64,000 bases of DNA from NCBI RefSeq assembly GCF_009389715.1, contig NC_052405.1:7977194-8041193 (forward strand), given 5' to 3'. Origin of the DNA: Phoenix dactylifera. Its lineage: Eukaryota > Streptophyta > Magnoliopsida > Arecales > Arecaceae. Positions 25,058 to 35,700 of the stretch are shown in pieces. Each line of letters starts with the position of its first letter. The stretch's first letter is position 1. The translations under genes were made by a program, and so were the position numbers. The notes beneath the pieces were generated by a model that did no database searches, was not told the origin of the DNA, and was given only the letters and a program-made list of their open reading frames with translations.

Positions 25058-28000
25058 ATGGTTTTTGGGCAGGTGGTCATCGGACCCCCGGGGTCCGGGA
25101 AGACCACTTACTGCAACGGCATGTCACAGTTCCTCAAACTCATCGGCAGGTATTCGATAGCGTAAAAATCTTATCTTGTTGATTAATTTCTGGGGATTGG
25201 CCAGTTAAACTACTACTTTATCTGCGGATTTGATTAGTTTCTTGAAATATTAGTTAAGGCTCGTTACTCTTCATGCATATAAAGTTTGGGGGCAATAATA
25301 GTAAATTCTTGTAAGGATAGCTGCTGACTTAGGATGCTCGATATTCATGGAGGGTACAAGGTTAGCATCAAATTTTAGTCGTTTGGTTTGGCAAACCATG
25401 ATTTGCTGTGTATTTTTTTTTATCGTTTTTTCCTTTAAAAAAAAATAATAATTTTTATCCCTCAAGATGAAAGGTATTGCCATGCGAACTCAAATGTATA
25501 TTGAATTCGGCCACTTTTTCATGCCCAGTGTTTTCTCTATTTGTTTCAGTGTATATGGCGAATGATATTGATGTAGTAATTTGGCATCCTGAAGACAGGC
25601 ATCCTTATGTGGAATCACTTCTCCAGCTCTTATTTTGTAATGACATGTTTCATAGCAAATATAAGCCTCCATCATCCAAGTTTAGGAGAAGCTATCGATG
25701 TCTTTGTGAAGAACAATTGCACTTACAAAGTTGTAGAGCTAAAGAGGGGAGGGTACGAGGGAAGTTTTGACAAGAAATAGTTAGAAGGGATTAAAAACTA
25801 TTTCCATCCCAGATGACTTAGCCTTGGATGAGATCCAAAGATTAATTGATTTCCATGACCCATAACAAATGACATATCATCATAACCGAATTGGTCACTG
25901 TCCATCGTGCTGCATTCTTTGATATGATAGAAGTTTTTTTTTTGGGTATTTGGTGCTCAATGTTCGCCATGTAATGTCAGTAGCCCTATCCCTGCAGGAA
26001 AGTTGCTGTTATCAATTTGGATCCAGCAAATGATGCATTGCCGTATCCTTTCCGCCTTTAAATTTTGTTGCATTCAACTTCTATCTAATATATGATGTTG
26101 CAAAAAGCAAGTCTTCGTTTAACGAATGCCTGGTGGCTTTTCTTAACAATATATTTAGATATGAATGCACTGTAAATATTGAAGATCTTATAAAACTTAG
26201 TGATGTTATGACAGAACATTCTCTTGGTCCAAATGGAGGTAAAAATCTGATGGATTGCTTTCTACTCTAACACAGATAACACAGTTACATCTTCTATACA
26301 AGCTATCTACTGATGCATGATTTGTCCATATCATGCTTGATATATAGATAACGTGTTCCTTATATGTTTAACGGTCTGTTTGATTAGGTCTTGTTTATTG
26401 CATGGACTACCTGGAGAAAAATATTGACTGGCTAGAGTCCAAATTGAAGCCTCTCCTTAATGGTGAGTATCATAAGGTCTTTTATCACAACCCATTGATT
26501 CTCTGTTCTTTCGCAGGATATTTTATGTGGTAAGGCTTTGATGGTTGGCAAGTTTCTCGTTTGGTATGATGAGTTGAGTGCTTATATTGTCATTCCTTTT
26601 CCTTTATTATTTCTCTGGTGAGAGTTAAATTTTTGAAAGTGTGTTGCATCATCAAGTACTTCTATCTATCAAATGTAAACATCAAAATTCGTCATCGTTT
26701 TTCGAATAAAAAAGTTGTTCCTAAAAATGTTATACAACATGAAATGTGTGCAACATGCAAATCCAGTGACCTAACACTGTCTAGCAAGACTGTTCTCCAT
26801 GCTGTACATATTTGAAGGCCAACAACAGCAATCCTTAAAATTCGTTTGAAAACAAAGACAAGTTTCTGTGCTTCTATATCTGTAGTCCATGTAATGATGT
26901 ATAAAACCTACCATCTGAATTTCTTACTGTCTTGGAAAATGCTTGTGGCGCTCTTGTCAAGGTCCCTTCAAGTACTTGTTAAATTTCTCCTTTTGATGTG
27001 AACATAGTAATGAGTCAAGAATTACAGTGCCTCTATCTTCTCTCACCATTTTTTCTGATTTCAAATACATACAACTTACCATGAAGCATTATCTGAAGTT
27101 TGATCTCCAATGCTCTCCATTTTAGAGGGAGTAAGATCTACAATTTTTGATTCAGGGATGAAAGACCACAGAGAAATTAAGGTGAATTTTGCCTTCCCCC
27201 ATTCACCTTCCCAGTCTATGTTAATCAAATAAGCAACATAACTACAAAATGATGTTCTTTTCAGTCTATTTCGTGACCTTTATTTAAATGCAAAACTTCT
27301 TGCTGCCATGATTACAATAATTTTCTCCTCTTCTTCCCTCTTCTTCCCCCACTCTCCCTATGCCCCTACTTTGAATAAGTTACCTGTGTTTGATCCAAAA
27401 AACTGAGCAGCAGTATATCCTTCTTTAACACATAATACTTGGATAAAGACAAGAGAGAATTAAAGGTATATCTGTAATGGAAGATACAGCCCTCACAAGA
27501 ATTGTTGGAACCTGGATTTCAAGAAGATACCAAATAAAAAGGGGATGGCACTTGTTTTCTGATAATTTAGATAAATTACAAAGAATATATTGGTATTTAT
27601 AGTACTAAATATGGCCATAAGTTATAAAAATTTGTGCAAATTCTATAATATACAAGGAAAACATGTTTGAGAACTTGTTACAACCTCTAGGAATGGTGAA
27701 GGCATGCAGATTGATAGAAATCTGGATACAGTCTTGTGGTATGACCTGACAATTTTGATCTTTGGCATTATTTATTTCTTAGCTGTATCATCATGTTTGT
27801 TCTGTGAGACGTAGAAGGATCTAAATACCGTCATATAACATTACTGCACTGCACATTTGTCGGCATAGTATAGGATCCATTTATCATGCAATAGCCCATA
27901 AGTCTCTGTAAAGTATTCATGACAGCAATTTGCTATGGAAAAGTTGATAATACCTAGGCTTGGACTTTAAAAAATTCGATCAAACATATTAACTTAATTT

Positions 28001-29723
28001 CAGCTTGGATTCTGGGCTTCTCATTTTTTGCTCTTCTAAACTCTTCATTAAAATGGAAAAATAAATAATAAGTCATTCTTAAAGAGATGAACTTGTCAGT
28101 TAACTAGTGAAGCCAATTGCTTTCAAACTTTAGCATTTCTGACTGCCCTGCTTATTACTACAGATCACTATCTTCTATTTGATTTTCCTGGCCAAGTTGA
28201 ACTTTTCTTCCTTCATTCAAATGCGAAAAACATTATCACTAAACTTGTCGAGAAGTTGAACCTTCGGGTATGTTATTTATAGCAATGTGGTGGTTCTTAT
28301 TTGTTTGTGAATGTTCTTTCTGGGCTTATATAACTGAGCTTACATGACAACTTTCTAAGAATATCTATATTTTCGTTTTATGTTATCCAGTTAACTGCTG
28401 TTCACCTAGTTGATGCCCATTTATGTTGTGATCCTGGAAAATATGTGAGTGCTCTGCTTCTCTCGCTAACAACAATGTTACATATGGAACTTCCTCACAT
28501 CAATGTCCTGTCTAAGATCGATCTTATTGAGAGCTATGGGAAACTAGGTATGGTCAAAATCGCAATTATCTTGCTGGTGAATTGTAAGGCACACAACTTT
28601 CATGCGAACGGATGTACAATCAGGAGTGGTTGATCTGCTAATACTTTTTTTACAGCTTACAACCTTGAATTCTACACAGATGTTCAAGATTTATCTTATA
28701 TACAGCACCACCTTGATCAGGATCCTCGTTCAGCCAAATACAGGTGTTTCTTACAGTGAATATGCTGCAGATTTCTGGACACATGACTTCCTTCAGCTAC
28801 TTTTGCACTAGTCATTATAAGCTTATATTCTCACCATTCTCTAGCATGTGTCAATTTTAAATTTCTCTAAATCTTGCTAGAATGTCCAGGCATCGGTTAT
28901 GCATATTTTCATTAAATCTTGAAGTGTACAACACTCCATTGTAGATATATATCTGGAAAAATATTAATCAGGTGACTTTAATATATGTTCAGATTTATTT
29001 TATTTACTGAGCTGCTTGGTTAAACTGATTGCAGAAAGCTCACCAAAGAGCTCTGTGATGTCATCGAAGATTTCAGCCTGGTTAACTTCACGACCTTGGA
29101 CATTCAGGCATGTCTGCCTATTCTAATTCCTTTAAAATTTAATTTGTTGATATATTATCCTCACAGTGGACACGTGTTTCACTTTCCAGGACAAGGAAAG
29201 TGTCGGGAATCTTGTGAAGCTGATTGATAAAAGCAATGGATATATATTTGCCAGCATACAAGGGAGTGTTGTGGAGTACAGCAAAATTGCAGCTGCACCT
29301 CTTGACTGGGACTACTACCGATATCCTTTTTTCTGATTTTCCTCTCTCTCTTTTTTCAATTGCTTAATTTATGCTGTCTTCCTATCAAACAATAAGCAAT
29401 AAATATTTTTTTGATTTAGTTCTATGAAGCATGCAACAGCATTCTTGAAGACTTAAAAGTTTGATAGTTTTCCTTTATATATAGGCGAATCATCATGACT
29501 AAATTAAAACTTGTTTTGTTAGCATTCATTGGAACCTCCTTTTGCCTTTGCATCATCAGATTCACAAGTACCTGAGCGTACATGGTTAAATTCAAGCATG
29601 CAAGCACGGGCTACTGGTTGATGTTTTATGACATAGCCTCCTTTCCATTATCTGCCAAACAAGTCCCCTTAACAGGTGATTACGACAGCAGCAGTGCAGG
29701 AAAAATATATGAAGGATGATTAG
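25058..29723 (+). CDS. GPN-loop GTPase 2-like protein (10 exons, 294 aa)
   Basis: Exons: 25058-25149, 25998-26042, 26159-26238, 26388-26462, 28164-28267, 28391-28547, 28656-28743, 29035-29107, 29190-29320, 29684-29723. They join in one frame from [20 protein letters not shown] to QEKYMKDD, 294 residues, close to the usual GPN2 length. The Walker A loop GPPGSGKT is at residues 9-16, the family-defining Gly-Pro-Asn at 69-71, DFPGQVE (G3) at about 104-110 and LSKID (G4) at 172-176. GPN GTPases dimerise through the GPN loop and help assemble and import RNA polymerase II in the cytoplasm; GPN2 is the least-studied paralogue. The splice sites are unusual: intron 2 is U12-type GT-AG, intron 8 is GC-AG and intron 9 is U12-type AT-AC. 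GPN2 rather than GPN1/3 is chosen from the [19 protein letters not shown] start and [15 protein letters not shown] end. Confidence 0.95.
26043..26158 (+). other. U12-type intron with GT-AG ends (GPN2-like intron 2)
   Basis: The intron begins GTATCCTTT, a perfect match to the U12 donor consensus. It carries TCTTAAC at 26141-26147, a near-perfect U12 branch site, about 12 bases from the AG acceptor. There is no polypyrimidine tract of the U2 kind directly before the acceptor. The flanking exons join as DALP-YECTV in frame. Confidence 0.9.
29108..29189 (+). other. GC-AG intron (GPN2-like intron 8)
   Basis: The exon ends ATTCAG and the intron begins GCATGT. The first downstream GT would lengthen the exon by four bases and break the frame, whereas the GC donor joins LDIQ to DKESVGN exactly. 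The acceptor is TTTCCAG. Confidence 0.8.
29321..29683 (+). other. U12-type intron with AT-AC ends (GPN2-like intron 9)
   Basis: The intron begins ATATCCTTTT, a perfect match to the AT-AC U12 donor consensus. It ends CCCCTTAACAGGTGATTAC: the branch site CCCTTAAC is at 29666-29673 and the terminal AC is about 11 bases after the branch adenosine. Joining gives [18 protein letters not shown], the expected GPN2 C-terminus. No GT donor is available near the exon end. Confidence 0.92.
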
Positions 29724-30756
29724 TATTTTCAAAATTGATGGAGAGTGCGTTGTTGATGACCAGCTACCCTTTGCATGCTGCTCGAGGTAGTATAATGTAT
29801 TATTTTTTTGGTTAATGATCCACAATAAAGCATGCTGTGTGATCGCCTTTTCTCCATTTGGTGGCTCTGATAATAGCATACATTTTCCTCCTTTAATATA
29901 TAATGATTGAATCCTCTATTTGTCTGTCAAGGCTGGCAGACTTGGTGGCCTCATCATCTTGGTATTGAGCTAGCGTCGGTGCCTTCCTGCACTGTTTGAA
30001 GATCTGTAGTGTTGATGCTTTTACTTGTAACACAACACATATACATTATGGAAACTTGAAACACTCCTCGATATTCATATGCACAAAGATTGCTCCTCCA
30101 TAACATTCTTTTTATTTTGAAAATGATGCAATGGTTATAGCAATGAGGAAATAATGAGTGATGATATTTCTTATCCACTGACAACTGAACTAATTTCAGA
30201 TTAATTAGAGAATTCTTGCATCAAGAAGTATTCCTAGAGCCAGAGGAAACACGGGGCTCAGTCAGTATTTTTCTTGGAGTTAGGAATTCAATCTCTTGCA
30301 CTTGCCGTATCATATCTTCTTTTTTCACACTCATATTGTCACAGTGAGACCTTAGTTTCTGGTGCTTGTGAAAATGGATTTATCATAGGAAACGACGTGC
30401 CCTCCCCGTTAATAATCACAATACCTGTCCTCGTTGCTGCTGTTTTAGTTTCTGTTTGCTTCACACATACACGTTCGCATAAAATTGTGATTGATTTGCC
30501 TAAATCTGTTGAGCGATGATGGTCGCACGTGTCTTGTTAAGATCTTTTTGTGCTGCGCTGGCTGTTATCTTTTTTAGCAGGAGATTGAAATGCATGCAGT
30601 AGCAGTTCAGACTTCAGCTCAACCATTCAAAAGTACAAGGGGATATTATGTATGGTACTACTTTCAGTTCGTTTATCTGTTCCCTTTCTTGCCTTCGAAA
30701 CAATCATAAAGTCATGAAATGTTAACTTATTCCCTTCTTTCCCTCTCTTTATGACC
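29724..30756. other. 3' flank of the GPN2-like gene
   Basis: AT-rich sequence, probably starting with the 3' UTR. The 81-codon frame at 30274-30519 is uncharacterised and has no homologue that I recognise. No element borders were seen. Confidence 0.5.
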
Positions 30757-31110
30757 AGCGAAACTTACTCGTGGGGACGGGAGCAGGGTTGGCTATGTAC
30801 AGGCTGAGGGCATTAGCACTCGACTGATAGGGATAGGGACGGCTCAATCCGAGCTAATCTATCATTTGATAAATGTTCTTCCCAAAATAGATGGTTGGGG
30901 TAGCATTGGAAATTGGTTAACCCGAAAGACTGATTTTGGGAATGGAAATTGGAAAGCTGACATACGGTTCCGCGTAAGATCAAGTTGGTGAGCCGTGTGA
31001 TGGGAAACCTTTTCGCACGGTTCAGAGAGCACTGAAGACGAGTGAGAGGTTCACCACCACATCATTGCAAGGGGAGATCACTTCGCGGATTGGTCTAAAG
31101 TTTAACTTTC
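30757..31110 (+). other. Probable mitochondrial DNA insert (NUMT) with group II intron domain V
   Basis: A block of about 350 bases is clearly GC-richer than its surroundings and has the unbiased look of plant mitochondrial DNA. At 30990-31023 lies a 34-base hairpin running from GAGCCGTG to CACGGTTC, with GGGAAACC at its loop, the length and end pairing of a group II intron domain V. The following AGAGAGCACTGAAGACGAGT is the sort of sequence found between domains V and VI of plant nad-gene introns. Which intron it derives from is not determined, and the borders are approximate. Confidence 0.6.
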
Positions 31111-32721
31111 ATATCATCTGGGTTCACTTTTGAATAATTGTGAAGGTTCTGGCTAGGTGACTGCTACAAAACGAAGTGCTTGATTTGCATTCGGCTCATT
31201 AGAATTTAGAACGTCCAGCCACTAAGCGCTGCAAGCCTGACTTCTGAGCATTTATAATTTTGCTGCCTATATAGGCCACTGTGATGAAGCAGCTATTACA
31301 AATCTTGAAGCTTGTATGCTGGAATTTTGCCTCTTGAGCTTCTTGATATTATGTGTCCACTACCGGTTAAAATTCGTGCTTTTGTAGGACTGGGATATGG
31401 AAGAAAGGGTATGCTTTAATTGTTCGAGGGAAACAATATAGGTCATCTCTATATAGCAGATGGGCATGAAATTCAATTCCATGAACTGTATGCAGAACCT
31501 TCTGGAGAATATTGGGTCCAAAAATTTATATAAAAGAACCAAATCTGCCATACTGCAATCATGGAGAACAACAGATTTAAAAAAATAAAAAATAAATAAA
31601 AAAATCCATTGCTCTAATGCCTATTCGTGCCTGCCAACCCAATCCTTAATTGAGTTCCATGCTATATGCTTGCAGAATCATACATTTGTAAGCTAGGTCA
31701 GCTTTGAGTGGTAAAAATTGAGGTCTGCAACGCAGCTTTGATTTACTTTTCAGGTGACATAAAATTGCATGTGGCCTCATGGAGGCTCCACCTCTTTTAA
31801 GTATGGGAACATGAAACAGTATTTTCGGTTAAGCATTTATCTAATTGTTCACAAAATTATTGATCAAAGAGGATCTACAAAAGGCGATATTCTGCTTTTT
31901 CTGAAATGGGATTGGGATGCAAGAATCTTCAACTATGATTATGAAATTTAGAGCAAGACAGAAACCACACTTCTCAGCAAGTTATAACAGAAGAGACAAG
32001 GGTATACAGACTAAGGGCATTCGCCGGCCACGCATGAGCTCTTACAAGTGATACTGCACCACGGGTATCCTTATTTACGATTTATTACCAGCCATCTGAT
32101 CAATTATCCAGCAATGGAACTAACCCCAGCAGCCTAAAAAATCTGCAAAGCATGACTGAGATCCAAGACCATTCTGCTGGGGGTCTAAACAAAATTCCTT
32201 TTCAGCTTGCTATACAACATTAACTGTGAATGTATCAAAAGCAGCCTACGTTCCCTGTTTAGTTAGTAGTATAATGCTGTTAGCAGCCTACAAACCTCTA
32301 GAGGAAGAATGCAGTCACTACCTTTCTATTGATTAATCAGCCAGTTGCGAAGCTTGAATATACCTCATCATCAACCACAACCAACAGCAACCATCATGAC
32401 CTCTAGAAACCCTACCAACCGATCAATAAACCAATAAATGAATGCTGTACGCCTCTCTAACTGTCCTGAAGATGCTTCCTGTTGAATCAGCAACCCTAAG
32501 GTTTCTGAAGGAACCCACACTTAGAATGGCTTTCTAAAAGGGGTCCCAAACCACTCTGGCGATCTCACCTTACAGTAAGCTCCACAAGCAACGGTGAGAA
32601 GTGCTATCTTAATTTGATCCAGAGTGATTTGCTTGAACATATTTCTTTTGCTGGACCAGAAGAGGTTTGCTTGGTTGAAACCCAACATAAATTGGCTATA
32701 ATTGTTTATACGTTTGTGTGC
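31111..32721. other. Gene-free sequence between the organelle-like insert and the DUF632 gene
   Basis: No long frame and no clear repeat. The segment nearest 32722 is presumed 3' UTR of the minus-strand DUF630/DUF632 gene. A short A-rich run (AAAAAAATAAAAAATAAATA) lies near 31577. Confidence 0.5.
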
Positions 32722-35700
32722 TTATGGCCCACTTTTGTTTGGCAATCTAAGCCCCTCATAAGCCTTGAGTGTCTCTGAGCTAAAAGTTTTCAAGGCTTCA
32801 AATATAGGAATTAAACCAGTCTGCAAAATACTGGAAGCTGCATCTTGGACTTGCTTAACAATTTCCTCATGTTTGGTTTTCACTTCTTCCAATCTTTTCT
32901 TCATCGAGTCCAATTCAGTCATGCGATCATCACGGTGTTCCCCACCATTCTCAGTAACTGACACTATATCCATGCGCTCATTCATCCCACTGACCTGCTG
33001 CAGAGATTTCTGCTTTCTGTCATAATCTCTGGACAGATACTCTGCCTTTAGTCTTAGGTGCTGTTCCCTGTTTTGACTCTCCCATAATTTATGTGCTACC
33101 ACAGAAAAATCATGCATTGCTTCAGTAGCTTTGTCTTCAGAAATACTTTTAGCTGCATGGAACCAATCATTAGAGATGATATATACAGCAGGAGCTCCAA
33201 TCCGGCCCGGGGAGAAAGGTGCAACCCCATCAGGTGTTTGTTCCAGTTCTTCTGGGAGCCATTTCATTAACCATCCATTCAATGCTTCAATATAAGCTTT
33301 CTGAGTGCTGATCCATTCCTTAAAACAACGGCACCAGTGCAAGAGATCCACCTCCAGTTCCTTGGTAGCCTTTGCATTTGATTGGCTTTGGCTTCCGGTC
33401 TTTGCCATGAGACTGTGGCTTTTGCTATCAACTATGGCTTGTAACTGCTTCCGATGACAATCCAGCAAAGATTTCCACATTTTAACCAATCTGCACACAC
33501 AAAGGATGATAATGTAAGCTCGGTGTCCTATTTCAAATATCTCATCCACATAGTACGAGATAAAGTTATGTAAAAGTAGAATTAATAAAAAAAGATCACC
33601 TAGAGAAGCACTAAATGTCCAATCAACTTGATGATTTATCATGCATATTTTACCATTTTTTTCTTTTATTGAAAGTGCTAGTCATGTTTGGATGCAAAAG
33701 TTATCAAAGGCTCAAAAGATTCATTGCATAATTTGGTTTGTTGATAAATTTATCATATCAAAATGCAAAATGAATGCTGGCCTCCCTTGATTTTTCAGAA
33801 GCCTGGCCATATTTTAATTTTCGCCACTTTCTTTTTTGATCTATAAATCTTGTCACAGTTGATTGACAGAGTTGATTCAAATAAGGTAGAAAATAATTTC
33901 ACCACCTGAGCATGAATTTGAAGAAGAAGAGCAAGAGGAAGAGAGAAAAAGCAATTCTAGTTCTACAAAGAATATTAAATCTCTCCGCAGAAAGCAGTAC
34001 AAAACCTGCTCCTTTTACCCAGGTCCAGCAAGTGTGTTTGAATAATTATCATGTTTCACTTCCCAAATTTTCCAACACAAAGCGTGACATCCACAAACTG
34101 GTGACAGTAGAACCTAAAGAGAGTAACATTCAAGCAAGGAGGAGCATTAAAACACTCTCAGCCAACTGGCAGGATAAGCAGACAGTCTGTGAAAATGGTA
34201 AATGTAAGGCCTCATAAAATTGTTACGAAGTCAAAGATATGCACAGTCTCATCCATTTTTTTTTAAATAAGGAAACAAAATGATGAGACCATGGATATCT
34301 TTGACTAGGATACCACCTTATGAAAGACTATTCACTATGAAAAAAAATCCATTGTAAATATTTTTGAAAAGAGATCCTACCATGAAAGGAATTCATAAAC
34401 AAGGTTATGCTGGTAAACGAAAAGGAATCTTGCAGTAGGAGACTTCAATCTCCCACAAATTACTATTTAAAATATCTCTAATGGCTCACTCTTTCAAATC
34501 TGATGTCAGCCTTAACTTTCCCTCTCCCATATAAGTTCTTCTCAGTTTAATGAAAATTCATCTTTTCAGATCTTTCTCCATCAATTCCAACCCTCTTAAA
34601 TTCTTAATACTATCACACTCTAATTCCATAAGTCATCTTTACAGAAAACGTATGAGTCTCATCGATCTACTAAAGCAAAACTAAATTGCATAAGCTGGAG
34701 AAACTTTTAATTTCTGATGCCAACAAACTACTGAATTCTAATATCAGCAACATAATGCTAGTTTGAAATTTGAAAGTAATAGGGTTGTATGAACCATTCT
34801 AGACTTGAACGTTTTTAAACTACACATTAACTTTAAGTGACATGGGAAAGTAATTACATAACGAGCACTCCTACATGAAATTTTAAATGCCTTAGTTTCT
34901 GTTGAGGCGACTGATAATATATAAATTTCAAAAATACAAGGGCATGATTATCTTCAGGTTTCAACCCATAGCTTGGATGATTAAAAAGTATATTTGCAGC
35001 ATGGGGTTTGGAACTTCAAACCCAGCTTACCCATGAAAATGCAAGCTGTCTGGAAGTCCAACACTCTTTAGCTCAACGAACCATTTTTTGTAATGCTATC
35101 TCTATCAAGAAAATACATTTGGTATATCCAATAGCTTAATGAAAATTAAGGAACAATTTAGTGATAATGAATAGTTAGACATTCGGAAGATTAAGACAGT
35201 TGAATCAATTTTCATACCCTTGAATCAATTCAGTAAGTTGGGGCTGCAACTCTTCATCTCTTATCTTGTGCATTCTGTTTGAAATGGCATCCACTGATTT
35301 AATTAGAATGCTTATTTTGGTACGTAACTTTCTTACTGATGTTCGAGTGGAGTCGATTTTATAGAACTCTGCTCCTTCACGATCCAAAGCTTTCAGGCGT
35401 TTGTACTTCTTGTCATAAATGCTCTGCAATTTTTCTTCATCCTAGCACAGCCACTTAAGCAATGTTAACAAATATTTTGACATCAAAATAGATTGAAAGA
35501 CTATGAGCCATCCATGGTTTTCTTCCATTACCTGTCCTAAGAATTGCAATTGAGAACGTTTAAACATTGTTATGTTCCCATTTGTTATTCTCCTTAACAT
35601 TTGTGCAATGACTGCTCAAAGTTTCAAAATTTACTTTCTTAAGTAGTTTGCACATATGCGTTCAAATTAGTAAGTTCACAAACTTAAAGGAATTCTTATC

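Noticed and set aside
28391-28460. GTGAGT inside exon 6 of the GPN2-like gene as a donor
   Set aside because: Use of it would remove the conserved LSKID motif; the frame runs on to a proper donor at 28548.
30274-30519. 81-codon frame after the GPN2-like gene
   Set aside because: It has a hydrophobic segment but no homologue that I recognise and lies in presumed 3' flank.
33912-34217. 101-codon plus-strand frame with a Lys-rich start
   Set aside because: It lies in an intron of the DUF632 gene on the opposite strand and has no recognisable domain.
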